Below are positions 48,116-56,849 of a stretch of 64,000 bases of DNA, piece by piece. Position numbers and translations under genes: made by a program. This DNA is from JBMYRH01 sp049602155 (GTDB taxonomy: Bacteria > Myxococcota_A > UBA9042 > PHBI01 > JBMYRH01): the NCBI GenBank assembly GCA_049602155.1, contig JBMYRH010000005.1:1-64000 (forward strand), given 5' to 3'. The first letter of the stretch is position 1; each line of letters opens with the position of its first letter. The notes under the pieces were generated by a model. It ran no database searches. It worked only from the letters and a program-made list of their open reading frames with translations, and had not been told where the DNA came from.

Positions 48116-51100
48116 CTAGGGGCAGCCTGGGAGGCTCAGCGGTAAGTTCAGGCAGTCAGAGCCACCTGGGATGTCGAAGCACTTATCAAAGGTGCAGTCG
48201 TCTCCGTCGTCGCAGTCCGAGTCTGTCCCGCAGCAGTCGGCGATCTGCGGGTTCGTGCAGATGTTGTTCACGCAGAGGTCGGTGGTGCAGACCTTGGCAT
48301 CATCACAATCTGAGTTCGCAGAGCAGCAGACTCCCGGTGCGAGCTCGATGTTGATGCACTGATTGTTGCTGCAGACATCAAAGGTGCACTCGTCTCCGTC
48401 GTGACACTGGGTGCTGTCGAGGCAGCAGTTGGGGTCGGGGGTGATGAACCCGCAGATGTTCCCAGTGCACGCGGGGACCGTGCACACGTTGCCGATGTCA
48501 TCCGGGCAGTCGGCTCCCGAACTACAGCAGTTCGGGTCCACAAGCTGCTCACATTGATTCGCGACGTTGCACGCTGCTGTGGTGCATGGGTCGCCGTCGT
48601 CGTTGCAGTCCGAGACATCGTTGCAGCACCCCGAGACGGCCGTTTGGACACAGGCCCCCAGGGTGCATGTGGCGGCCGTGCAAATGTCGCCGTCTTCGGG
48701 GCACTGCCCCGCGTCTGAACAGCACCCGGCGATCGGGTCGTGTTGGCAGTTCAGGGCATCGCAGCTGGCGGCCGTGCATGGGTCGCCATCGTCGCCGCAG
48801 TCTCCGGCGTCCGTGCAGCAGTTAGGGATGGGGCTTGTCTCACATTGGCCCGCTACGCAGGGCGAGTCCGTGCACGGGTTCCCGTCATCACAATCGGCAT
48901 CGATGGTGCAGCAGCTTCCGTTTGCGAGGTGTTCGCACTGGCTGAGGCCATTGCAGAGCGCGTCCGTGCATGGGTCACCGTCGTCAGCGCAGTCTGATGC
49001 TTGAGTACAGCAGTTGGTGATCTCGGGGTGATCGCAGAAGCCCGCCGGCGTGCAGGTCGTCTCCGTGCAAAAGAGGCCATCATCCAGGCAGTCCTCGACG
49101 TCTGTGCAGCACCCCGGGATCACCTCATCGAAGCAGTTGTTGTTGGGGAGACACGTCGTGTTGATGCACGGCTCCGGGCTCGGAGTGCAGTCCACGGCGA
49201 ACTCGCAGCAGTTCGGGATCGCCGGTGCACCGCACTGGTTAGCGTCGCAGGTGACGTCCGTGCATGGGTCTCCGTCGTCGACGCAGTCGCTCACACCCTC
49301 GCAGCAGAGGGCGATGTCTGCGTGGCCACAGGTGTTGTCTGGTCGACAGAAGGTCTCGGTACAGATGTCACCGTCATCACTGCAGTCGTTGGCGTCATTG
49401 CAGCACCCAGCGACCGCTACGGTGCCGCACACGAGACCATCACAGACCGACTCGGTGCATGGATCACCGTCGTCGGGGCAGTTGACCGGGTCGAAGCAGC
49501 AGTTGGGCTGGAGGTTCGAGATGCAAGCATTGTCCACGCAGAAGACCGACACGCAGGGGTCACCGCTCGGGTCACAGTCGGTGTGTGCCTCGCAACAATC
49601 GGGGATGAGCTCTTCGATGCAGTTCCCCCCCTCGCAGCTGCTTGTCGTGCACGGATCACCGTCATCCGGACAGTCGGTCACAGAGACGCAGCAGCCCGCG
49701 ACAGGGCTGTGGGTGCAGACGTTGTCGTCGCAGGTGTCGAGGGTGCAGGGCTGGCTGTCGTTGCATTCTGTACTGCTCGTGCAGCACAGAGGATCGGCGA
49801 CCGGCGCGGCTTGGCATTGCTGGTTGGCGTCGCAGGTCGTCACGACACACGGTTCATTCGCTGTGGGGCAGTCGGAGGCTTGATTACAGCAGCCGGTGAG
49901 CGGCTGGTTAATGCACTGATTGTCGACACACAGGGTCCCTGTGCAGAGGTCCCCGTCGTCGGCACAGTCACTCGCTTCAACGCAGCAACCCGGTTCGGTC
50001 ACGACCTCACAGATGTTGTCGGTGCACGGTGAGGTGGTGCAGGGGTTGCCGTCGTCGGCGCAGGCCGTCTGCTCAGAGCAGCACCCAGGCACCGAGGCCA
50101 TGGTGCACCCGTTGTTCAGGCAGAGCGGTGTGGTGCAAGGGTCGTCGTCGTCCGGGCACTCCGCGGCGGAGACACAGCAGTCCGCCTCGGGGAAGTGCAA
50201 GCAGAGTTGCCCGACACACTGGGCGAAGGTGCACGGGTCGCCGTCGTCGACACAGTCTGAGGCGACTCCGCAGCATGCGCCGCTGGGCAGGGTGTCACAG
50301 CTGTTATCGACGCAGGTCGCCTCAAGGCAAAGGTCGTCACTCGGGGGGCAGTCGGATGCGGTGTTGCAGCACCCCGGTGTGGTGACCAAGGTGCACGCGC
50401 CGTCAGCCAAGTTGCAGACGGGGGTAGTGCACGGGTCAAGGTCGTCGCCGCAGTCTGCTGGGCTGCTGCAGCACCCCGGGGTTTGGTTGACGACGCAGAC
50501 CCCCGCCTCGCAAGCGGCGGTGGAGCAGGTGGCCTCGGAGGCCGGGCAGTCACTGTCGCCAGTGCAGCAGTTCACCGTGGAGCTGAAGACACAAAGCCCT
50601 GCCTGGCACTCTCCCGTCACGCAGCTGGCCGACGTCTCGCAGTCACTGTCGCCGTCACAGCAGGCCCCGTTTGGCGTGTGGACACAGCTCCCGTCACAGG
50701 TGTCATCAGTGCATGGGTCGTTGTCATCGCATTCGATCGCGCTCTGGCAGCAGCCCACAACGTTCGCTGGAATGCAGGCGAAGGCTTCGCAGGTGTGGAC
50801 AGTGCAGGGATCGTCACTGGGGCAATCGGCGGCGCTGTCGCAGCACGTGTTGCTGAACGGGACATGGGTGCAGACGTTGTCGATGCAGGTGTCGATGGTG
50901 CACGCCCGGTCGTCATCGCACCCCTGGGACGTCAGGCAGCAGCTGTCGAACCCTGGGACCTCGAGGCTTTGGCAGAGGCCCTCTTCGCAGCTCGTGCTGT
51001 AGCACACGTGATCGGCCAAGGGGCAGTCCACGACTGTGTCGCAGGGCGTCAGCTCTGCTGCCCCGTCGTCGGCGTCATCGTCATCGGTATCGCCCCCGTC

Positions 51101-51487
51101 GAGGGTATCAGCCGTGTCAGCGTTGCCGGCGCCGGTGTCGCCGTCGGGCACGTCTGAGGGTTCGCTCGTGTCCAGACCGTCGGCGTCATCTTGAGCGTCG
51201 CTTAGGACGATATCGCTAGCGGCGTCGATGTCGGCGTCTGAACTCGTTTCAGTGTCACTCGGGGCGCCTCCATCAACCGCTGTGTCTGTCAGGCCGATGT
51301 CTCCCAAGCTAGCGTCATCGATGGTGTCGGAGAGCTCAGAGGCGTCCCCCTCGACGTCTGTGGTCTCCTCTGCGTCTGACGGACCGATGCGTCCAACGAT
51401 GTTGGAGTCGACACAGCCGACCACGAGGAGCGAGCAGGCGAGCGAGAGTGAGACCCAAAGACGGGGGCATGGCGCGAGGCGTGTCAC
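48116..51487 (-). CDS. Secreted lipoprotein of about 30 tandem six-Cys modules
   Basis: About 1123 residues from GTG 51487. The start is set by a signal peptide (VTRLAPCPRLWVSLSLACSLL, then VVGC as lipobox) and by a perfect TATAAT whose end is six bases upstream; the longer frame overlaps the neighbouring peptidase gene and is rejected. An acidic Asp/Ser/Thr spacer of about 115 residues is followed by about 30 modules of 29-34 residues, each 'CC...xDCxDDGDPCTxxxCxxNxC...xxPG', with a vicinal Cys pair at every boundary (29 CC pairs, roughly 180 cysteines). No other domain follows. The function is unknown; a long rigid or metal-binding surface stalk is possible. Confidence 0.8.
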   Translation of the reverse strand: MTRLAPCPRLWVSLSLACSLLVVGCVDSNIVGRIGPSDAEETTDVEGDASELSDTIDDASLGDIGLTDTAVDGGAPSDTETSSDADIDAASDIVLSDAQDDADGLDTSEPSDVPDGDTGAGNADTADTLDGGDTDDDDADDGAAELTPCDTVVDCPLADHVCYSTSCEEGLCQSLEVPGFDSCCLTSQGCDDDRACTIDTCIDNVCTHVPFSNTCCDSAADCPSDDPCTVHTCEAFACIPANVVGCCQSAIECDDNDPCTDDTCDGSCVHTPNGACCDGDSDCETSASCVTGECQAGLCVFSSTVNCCTGDSDCPASEATCSTAACEAGVCVVNQTPGCCSSPADCGDDLDPCTTPVCNLADGACTLVTTPGCCNTASDCPPSDDLCLEATCVDNSCDTLPSGACCGVASDCVDDGDPCTFAQCVGQLCLHFPEADCCVSAAECPDDDDPCTTPLCLNNGCTMASVPGCCSEQTACADDGNPCTTSPCTDNICEVVTEPGCCVEASDCADDGDLCTGTLCVDNQCINQPLTGCCNQASDCPTANEPCVVTTCDANQQCQAAPVADPLCCTSSTECNDSQPCTLDTCDDNVCTHSPVAGCCVSVTDCPDDGDPCTTSSCEGGNCIEELIPDCCEAHTDCDPSGDPCVSVFCVDNACISNLQPNCCFDPVNCPDDGDPCTESVCDGLVCGTVAVAGCCNDANDCSDDGDICTETFCRPDNTCGHADIALCCEGVSDCVDDGDPCTDVTCDANQCGAPAIPNCCEFAVDCTPSPEPCINTTCLPNNNCFDEVIPGCCTDVEDCLDDGLFCTETTCTPAGFCDHPEITNCCTQASDCADDGDPCTDALCNGLSQCEHLANGSCCTIDADCDDGNPCTDSPCVAGQCETSPIPNCCTDAGDCGDDGDPCTAASCDALNCQHDPIAGCCSDAGQCPEDGDICTAATCTLGACVQTAVSGCCNDVSDCNDDGDPCTTAACNVANQCEQLVDPNCCSSGADCPDDIGNVCTVPACTGNICGFITPDPNCCLDSTQCHDGDECTFDVCSNNQCINIELAPGVCCSANSDCDDAKVCTTDLCVNNICTNPQIADCCGTDSDCDDGDDCTFDKCFDIPGGSDCLNLPLSLPGCP
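48131..51048 (-). repeat. Tandem repeat encoding about 30 six-Cys modules
   Basis: The period is 29-34 codons, marked by a Cys-Cys pair. The most regular units share 'CADDGDPCTxxxC'. Units differ at most other positions. Limits are approximate. Confidence 0.85.
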
Positions 51488-51493
51488 GCGCGG

Positions 51494-51499
51494 ATTATA
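51494..51499 (-). promoter_or_regulatory. Minus-10 element of the 30-module gene
   Basis: On the minus strand the sequence is a perfect TATAAT and ends six bases before GTG 51487; no Shine-Dalgarno lies between. No clear -35 is seen. Confidence 0.5.
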
Positions 51500-51548
51500 G
51501 GGAGCGCTTGCCTTCGCGCGCGAGTTTATCGGCCGGTTCTGATCGACA

Positions 51549-52613
51549 TCAGCTCGGTGAGACGGCTGCGGTCCGCGCGAGGCGCGATGCGAGCTGAGCA
51601 TAGGCTCGGATCCCGTCCGAGAGATCCGTAAACGAGAGCCGCTCGGCTGCCGCGTGGGCGCAGCGCATATCGCCGGGCCCCATGAGGAGCATCTCGGCGC
51701 CGAGCGGAGCGAGGGTGTGCGCGTCTGTGTTGAAGGGGACAGTGGGGCCGCCAGGCTGCCCCGCGCAGCTAAAGCCGACGGGCTCAGCACGCCCAATCTC
51801 GACCGCGGTCACTCCCTCTGGAAGGCGGGAGTGGACCTCGTTCAGGATCGCGTCGACCGGTGCAGCGCAGCGGATCAAGATGAGGGCGCTAGCGTCTCGT
51901 GCGATCACATTGGCGGCCATACCGCCCGAGATCTGTCCGACGTTGAGGGTCGTCTCCCCCAGCTCATCATCCGAGGGCAAGGGCGCCGCTCGTAGGGCTT
52001 GGAGCCCCTCCAGCATCCTGTGGATCGCAGAGGCCCCGAGCTCCGGATAGGCGCTGTGCCCCGCGGTCCCGCTCGCAGACAAGGTGAGCTTTAGCAGGCC
52101 CTTTTGTGCGCGGGCGGGGACCAATCCACAGGGCTCACCGAGCACGATATGGGTGGGGCGCAGGCGGGACTTCGCGGCGGCTTTGGCGCCGGCATGATCG
52201 GTCTCCTCCCCCACGACGAGCAAGCAAGCGATCCCGGAGTCTTGGTCGATGGCCTTGAGCGCCGCGAGCGCGTAGACCATAGCGATTGCCACTCCTTTGG
52301 CGTCGGCTGAGCCACGGCCGTGGACGTGCGTCGCGTCTCGGCGCGCTGGGATAAAGGGCGGCACGGTGTCGAGGTGCGTGCAGAGGATCACCCGAGGGGA
52401 CGGATCTCCGACGAGCAGGTTCTCACGCCCCTCTGCGACGGGCATTCGCTCGCTCTGAAGGCCGAGTTCCGCTGCGATACGTTCTGCCTCTGCGACCGCT
52501 GGCGCTTCTTCGCCTGAGAGGCTCTGCGCGTCGACGAGCCGGATCAGGTGACTAACGGCGCGTTCGAGTTGGGTGGCGTTCGGTTGCTCGATAGACTGGG
52601 AAGAAGCTGTCAT
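51549..52613 (-). CDS. M20 family metallopeptidase/deacetylase (ArgE/DapE-like)
   Basis: 354 residues. The two-zinc motifs are present: LCTHLDTVPP, GRGSADAKGVAIAMVYAL, VVGEETDHAGAKAA and LGEPCG, with SGTAGHSAYPE for the lid domain and a late MGPGDMRCAHAAAE. The family includes acetylornithine deacetylase, succinyl-diaminopimelate desuccinylase and acyl-lysine deacetylases. The length is close to ArgE/LysK, but no arginine or lysine gene is adjacent, so the substrate is open. Cytoplasmic. Its 3' end is 61 bases upstream of the 30-module gene start on the same strand. Confidence 0.82.
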   Translation of the reverse strand: MTASSQSIEQPNATQLERAVSHLIRLVDAQSLSGEEAPAVAEAERIAAELGLQSERMPVAEGRENLLVGDPSPRVILCTHLDTVPPFIPARRDATHVHGRGSADAKGVAIAMVYALAALKAIDQDSGIACLLVVGEETDHAGAKAAAKSRLRPTHIVLGEPCGLVPARAQKGLLKLTLSASGTAGHSAYPELGASAIHRMLEGLQALRAAPLPSDDELGETTLNVGQISGGMAANVIARDASALILIRCAAPVDAILNEVHSRLPEGVTAVEIGRAEPVGFSCAGQPGGPTVPFNTDAHTLAPLGAEMLLMGPGDMRCAHAAAERLSFTDLSDGIRAYAQLASRLARTAAVSPS

Positions 52614-52717
52614 AGGGGTGTGTTTCCTTCACGTCGGCGGGTATCTTCTCCCCGCCGACGACTTCGGTCCAGGCTAACCGCTCACTTTCCATGCGTGTCC
52701 GGCCCAGGAGCCCCCTA

Positions 52718-53437
52718 ATGACCTCATCGATCCTGCCTGCTCACCCTGTTGTCGCCATCACCGGCTGTCGCCGCGGGCTCGGGCGCGCTCTTGTGGACGC
52801 CTTCGCTGCCTCGGGCTCGACCGTGATAGCGCACGCCCGAACGGAGGCCCAGGCCCGGGAGATCGCCACGGAGGCTGGTGAGCGGGTATTGGCCGCCTGG
52901 GGTGACGTCCGTGATGGTGAATTGGCGACGCGAATCACGGAGGCCGCAGCACCTCACGGTGGGGTCGACCTCCTCATCCTCAACGCTGGGGTGATCAACA
53001 CGATGGGCCCGCTCTTAGAGGCTGACATTGCAGAGTTTGGCGACGTCATGGCGATCAACGTGACCGCTCAGCTTGGCCTGCTCCAATCGACAGTGCCGGG
53101 GATGATTGAGCGCGGGCGCGGCGCGGTGATGTGGCTGACCAGTGGATTGGGGCGCTTCGGGTTGCCTGGTTACGGGGCTTATTGTGCGTCCAAGCACGCG
53201 GTCGAGGGGATGATGAAGGTCCTGGCCGAGGAGCACGGATCAGACGGTGTCGTGAGCGTCGCAGTCGCCCCCGGGATGGTGCAGACGGACATGCTGAAGA
53301 CCGCACTAGGGACTGACGATGTCTCTGAACATCAGACGCCCCTGAGGACGGCGAAGGGGTTCATTGCCCTCACCCAGGCCCTCTCCCAAGCCCACAATGG
53401 ACAGTCTCTCGACATCGCGGGTTGGCTTGAAGGGTGA
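52718..53437 (+). CDS. Short-chain dehydrogenase/reductase
   Basis: About 239 residues, classical SDR size. TGCRRGLGRALVDAF is the nucleotide loop, NAGVINTMG the NAG motif, and YGAYCASKHAVEGMMK the catalytic Tyr-Lys; Ser in LTSGLGRFG is the third catalytic residue. The start at 52718 has CAGGAG upstream, better than ATG 52691. Substrate unknown. Its stop overlaps the GTG of the next gene by four bases, so the two are translated together. Confidence 0.85.
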   Translation: MTSSILPAHPVVAITGCRRGLGRALVDAFAASGSTVIAHARTEAQAREIATEAGERVLAAWGDVRDGELATRITEAAAPHGGVDLLILNAGVINTMGPLLEADIAEFGDVMAINVTAQLGLLQSTVPGMIERGRGAVMWLTSGLGRFGLPGYGAYCASKHAVEGMMKVLAEEHGSDGVVSVAVAPGMVQTDMLKTALGTDDVSEHQTPLRTAKGFIALTQALSQAHNGQSLDIAGWLEG

Positions 53438-55143
53438 GCTGTCGATGGACCATCGCGCTCGCGCTCTGCGCGACGATTTGGATCGACTGCGCGACGCCTG
53501 TGGTGGCATTCGACCCGAACGCCTTGAGCGACACGGTGGTCCCCGACGCGGGGGAGACGGACGTGTCTGCGCGACAGCCGTTTGTGCCGGAGTGTGATCC
53601 GGCTGCAGAGGAGACAGGCTGCGCCGAGGGGCTCTTTTGTGAGACGACGGCGCGGATGTGTGTGGCGTGCGTGACCGACATTGTGCGCTGCGACGCCGAG
53701 GGGCAGCGCGAGCGCTGTGAGCGGCCCGTCAGCGAGGGCGCGGGTGATCTAAGCGGCGGCTTCTTTGAGGCGATGCCCTGTGCCCCATTGCACGTATGCG
53801 TGCCCGATGATGCCACCAGCGCGACCTGCGAGTATGCGCTGTGTACCCCCGGATTGACGCGCTGCGTGTCACCGACCGTCGCCGAGGAGTGCAACGGTTA
53901 TGGGACCGCGTTTGACGCGGAGCTGTGCGGACCAGGGTGGGCGTGCGCCGGAGGGACCTGCGAGCCGATTCGCCACAATGTCTTGCTGATCTTCGACACC
54001 TCGACGTCGATGTTCGAGTTCAGTGAGGGGAGCGGATACCCCGAGGACAGCGCGTATGTGTACCCGAGCTGTGAGTCCGATGCGTTGCCGATGACGCGCT
54101 TCGATCTCGCGAAGACGATCTTCGCCGAGAACATCGTGGAGGCTGTCGGTGAGTTCTCGCACTTTGCGCTGCAGCGCTTCCCGCAGCGGCCTCATGCGGG
54201 GCGCGTCCCCACCTGTGTGACGGGCTACTACATCTCCGCGGACACCGACATGATGAGCGGCGACGACGGGACCATCGACACCGAGCTGGTCTCATGGTTC
54301 TCCGAGCATCGTGACGAGGTGCTCGTTGCCCCATTTGCGACGAGCCTGAGCCTCGATAACACCGAGCAGCTGCTGCGTTGGCTGGACTTCGAGGAGCGCC
54401 TTCAGGCGACAACCCAGACCTGTGAACGGCACGAAGATTGTGCGTTCAGCGGCTGCCGGATGGATCCGGAGAGTCAGACAAACCGCTGCTTTCTACACGA
54501 GGAGCCCGAGCTGCGGATGGGGGGCAACACTCCGCTCGGAAAGAGCCTCTTCTACGCGGGGGAGTACTTTCGGCGCTCCGTGCTGATCGACGGGAAGCCT
54601 TGTGTGAATGACGCCGATTGCCCGTCGGCGGGCTACGTCTGTGAAAGTGGAGCGTGTCGCGATCCTTACGCGGGGTGTCGGGAGAGCCAGATCGTGCTCT
54701 TCACTGACGGGGAGGAGAACCTCTTCCAGGGCAAAGACGAATTCTTTGGTCCTCAGGCTCAGGCGAAGCGCCTCGCCTTTGGGTTGCACTGTGAAGAAGA
54801 CAGCGACTGTCGTGGCGGCGCGACCTGTGTCGTCTCTTTCGACGTGGGGTATTGCGTCCCGCCGGGGGACAGCATCAGCGGCGCGCCGTTCTTGCCAGGG
54901 AGCGGCTTCGACGCGTTATCACGACCCGATGGGAGCCCGATCAGCATCAGGACGACGGTCGTGAACTTGAGGCCCAATCAATCGAGCACGGCCAACCCCA
55001 ACGCGACGATAGCGCGCTGGGGGGGCGGAGAGCTGGTCGAGGTCTTCAGTGACAACCCAGAGAGCATGAAAGAGCAGCTCTACGAGGTGATGACTCCGGC
55101 GTTTAAGTGCGAACCTGATGAGCTCGTCGACGCTGCAGATTGA
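53434..55143 (+). CDS. Exported Cys-rich protein with a von Willebrand A domain
   Basis: 569 residues. The N-terminal signal (RWTIALALCATIWIDCATP) probably exports it; the Cys is not in a standard lipobox. About 120 residues with many cysteines (ETTARMCVACVTDIVRC, ACAGGTCEPI) precede the VWA domain, which starts at HNVLLIFDTSTSMFE with a full DxSxS metal site. The domain is interrupted by two further Cys-rich inserts (CERHEDCAFSGCRM, CESGACRDPYAGC), then resumes at QIVLFTDGEENLF. VWA domains bind protein partners with a metal ion. It is translated from a GTGA overlap with the SDR gene. Confidence 0.78.
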   Translation: MSCRWTIALALCATIWIDCATPVVAFDPNALSDTVVPDAGETDVSARQPFVPECDPAAEETGCAEGLFCETTARMCVACVTDIVRCDAEGQRERCERPVSEGAGDLSGGFFEAMPCAPLHVCVPDDATSATCEYALCTPGLTRCVSPTVAEECNGYGTAFDAELCGPGWACAGGTCEPIRHNVLLIFDTSTSMFEFSEGSGYPEDSAYVYPSCESDALPMTRFDLAKTIFAENIVEAVGEFSHFALQRFPQRPHAGRVPTCVTGYYISADTDMMSGDDGTIDTELVSWFSEHRDEVLVAPFATSLSLDNTEQLLRWLDFEERLQATTQTCERHEDCAFSGCRMDPESQTNRCFLHEEPELRMGGNTPLGKSLFYAGEYFRRSVLIDGKPCVNDADCPSAGYVCESGACRDPYAGCRESQIVLFTDGEENLFQGKDEFFGPQAQAKRLAFGLHCEEDSDCRGGATCVVSFDVGYCVPPGDSISGAPFLPGSGFDALSRPDGSPISIRTTVVNLRPNQSSTANPNATIARWGGGELVEVFSDNPESMKEQLYEVMTPAFKCEPDELVDAAD

Positions 55144-55149
55144 GCGCTG

Positions 55150-56661
55150 CTACTCGGTGTCCTGGACGAAGTGATCCATGCGACGGTTCGTCGTCCACCG
55201 CTCAAAGATGGCCATCTCGGCGGGGTCGGCTTGGTGCACCTTCGTCATGAGGTGGTCGAAGATGTTCTTGTGCTTGCGACACCACACAGAGTCCACCATG
55301 CGCCCAAAGATCGTGCCCTGAGTCTTGTAGTTGTACTCAGGCTGCTGGCCGCAATACATCTTATAAGTGCATGACACGCAGCCAGGCTGGCTGTCATTGG
55401 TGCTGGCGAGCACGAGCGCGCGCACGGTGTCCTCACGCATCATCTCGTCATAGCTGGTCGTCCCCACGTTGCCGACGTGGAAGATGTCGTCACCCATGGC
55501 GGCGACCATCCGCCCTTCATCGCTGGAGAAGATGCGACCATCGGGGTGGTAGCCGACCTGCCCGATGACGGCCCCACCCGGGGTGCGGAGGTCGAGGTAG
55601 TTGGGCTCCTCGTCGTTGAGGATCTTCGCGAGCATGATCGCGGCGTGGCGCTCCATGACCTCGACGCCCTGCTTATTCAGCTCAAGGATGTACTCCAGCG
55701 CGTCGATGTAGAACTGGATGTAGTCGTCCATCGAGTAGCCGAGCTTGCGTGCTGTCGCCGCGGCGAAGCCAAATGGATCAAGCTTCCTCAGGAAGATCGC
55801 ACGGCAGCCGAGGCTAATATAGGTGTCGACGATCTCCTTCCATCGGTGCAGGGAGTCCCGCGTGATCGTCGGGAGGCACTCGACCCGGTAGAGGCTTGGG
55901 TCGAGGCCCATGTCGATGTATCGCTGGTTGATCTTGCCGATCCACTTCACGGTGTTCTGGTACGAATTGCCGTCCTTGTAGATGCGGATCTTGTTGTGGA
56001 GGTCTTCGGGTCCATCCAGGCTGCCGCATATCTGCACGCGGTTCGCGACCAAGAAGTCGAGCTTCTCGTCGTCGAGGAGGCTGAAATTCGTCACCAGCGC
56101 GAAGCTGAGCTCCTTCTTCACCTCTTGGTTCCGCTCTTGGGCGTAGTTGACGACGTGCTTGAGCGTCTCCCAGTTGGCGGTCGGTTCGCCTCCCTGGAAT
56201 TCGATCGTCAGCCACGGGCTTGAGGTCTGAAGCGCGAAGTCGACGGCCTTGGTGGCTACCTCGATCGTCATGTCAGTGTCGGTGCGTTGCATCCCGACCA
56301 CGGAGGAGTGGCAGTACTGGCACCCGTGGTTGCAGCGCTCGGTGAGCACGAATGCGTGGAGCGTGGGGCCGTACGCGAGGAAGCCCTTCTTGCGCTGATA
56401 GCGCTCGACAAGCTGGGGGATGTTGAGTTCGCTCGCGATGAAGCTGCGTTCTTTCAGCGTCGTGTAGAGCGGCTCTTCGGGGGTCAGGTCACCTTCGATA
56501 AACCGACGGAAGTCCGTGGGCTCCAGGAAACAATGGTCACCCAGGTCGTTGGTGATCAGCACGGCACCGTCAACGATGCGGTGGTTAAAAGGCGCGGCGA
56601 ATCCTGGCTCGACTTTGTCGAGTCGGATCAGGCTGGCGAGATCCAGATCGGCTGTCATCAC
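55150..56661 (-). CDS. Radical SAM/SPASM maturase resembling HxsB
   Basis: 503 residues. CNHGCQYC (Cys110, 114, 117) binds the SAM-linked 4Fe-4S cluster, and IEFQGGEPTANWETL and QICGSLDGPEDLHN follow as in peptide-modifying radical SAM enzymes. The C-terminal CVSCTYKMYCGQQPEYNY and later Cys in VWCRKHKNIFDHL hold auxiliary clusters. The N terminus (VLITNDLGDHCFLEP) and GRIFSSDEGRMVAAMGDD match the His-Xaa-Ser system maturase HxsB. No HxsA, HxsC or HxsD gene is in the window. The likely start is ATG 56658, with GGGGAG ahead; a GTG codon lies directly before it. Confidence 0.85.
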   Translation of the reverse strand: MMTADLDLASLIRLDKVEPGFAAPFNHRIVDGAVLITNDLGDHCFLEPTDFRRFIEGDLTPEEPLYTTLKERSFIASELNIPQLVERYQRKKGFLAYGPTLHAFVLTERCNHGCQYCHSSVVGMQRTDTDMTIEVATKAVDFALQTSSPWLTIEFQGGEPTANWETLKHVVNYAQERNQEVKKELSFALVTNFSLLDDEKLDFLVANRVQICGSLDGPEDLHNKIRIYKDGNSYQNTVKWIGKINQRYIDMGLDPSLYRVECLPTITRDSLHRWKEIVDTYISLGCRAIFLRKLDPFGFAAATARKLGYSMDDYIQFYIDALEYILELNKQGVEVMERHAAIMLAKILNDEEPNYLDLRTPGGAVIGQVGYHPDGRIFSSDEGRMVAAMGDDIFHVGNVGTTSYDEMMREDTVRALVLASTNDSQPGCVSCTYKMYCGQQPEYNYKTQGTIFGRMVDSVWCRKHKNIFDHLMTKVHQADPAEMAIFERWTTNRRMDHFVQDTE

Positions 56662-56681
56662 TCCCCCATTCAGGTGGTCAG

Positions 56682-56710
56682 TCTATACGCCGCGCCCTGT
56701 GTGGGGGCAA
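56682..56710 (-). promoter_or_regulatory. Promoter of the HxsB-like gene
   Basis: Minus strand: TTGCCC, 17 bases, TATAGA; a leader of about 15-20 bases with GGGGAG precedes the start. Confidence 0.5.
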
Positions 56711-56736
56711 GTGAGAGAGTCATGACAGCAACGTCG

Positions 56737-56764
56737 TTGACGCGCTGGCGGACGGCGCTATCCT
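56737..56764 (+). promoter_or_regulatory. Promoter of ileS
   Basis: TTGACG (56737-56742) and TATCCT (56759-56764) are 16 bases apart. About 80 bases of leader separate the start site from ATG 56850. No T-box features are seen. Confidence 0.55.
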
Positions 56765-56849
56765 CGCGACGCGTCGCGAATGTCGCCCTCTCGTCTATCA
56801 GTGGACTTAGGGCGCGCGCAGGTGTCGTGACCGATCCCCGGGGGTCCAG

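Noticed and set aside
48131..51048. CRISPR-like periodicity
   Set aside because: The period is that of a coding repeat of about 96 bases in one open frame, with no identical repeats or unique spacers.
51488..51796. Upstream extension of the 30-module gene
   Set aside because: It overlaps the M20 peptidase gene on the same strand, and the signal peptide and TATAAT element both place the start at GTG 51487.
56662..56849. T-box riboswitch or RiPP precursor between the radical SAM gene and ileS
   Set aside because: No T-box core or antiterminator is seen, and no short frame with His-Xaa-Ser repeats or a leader peptide is present.
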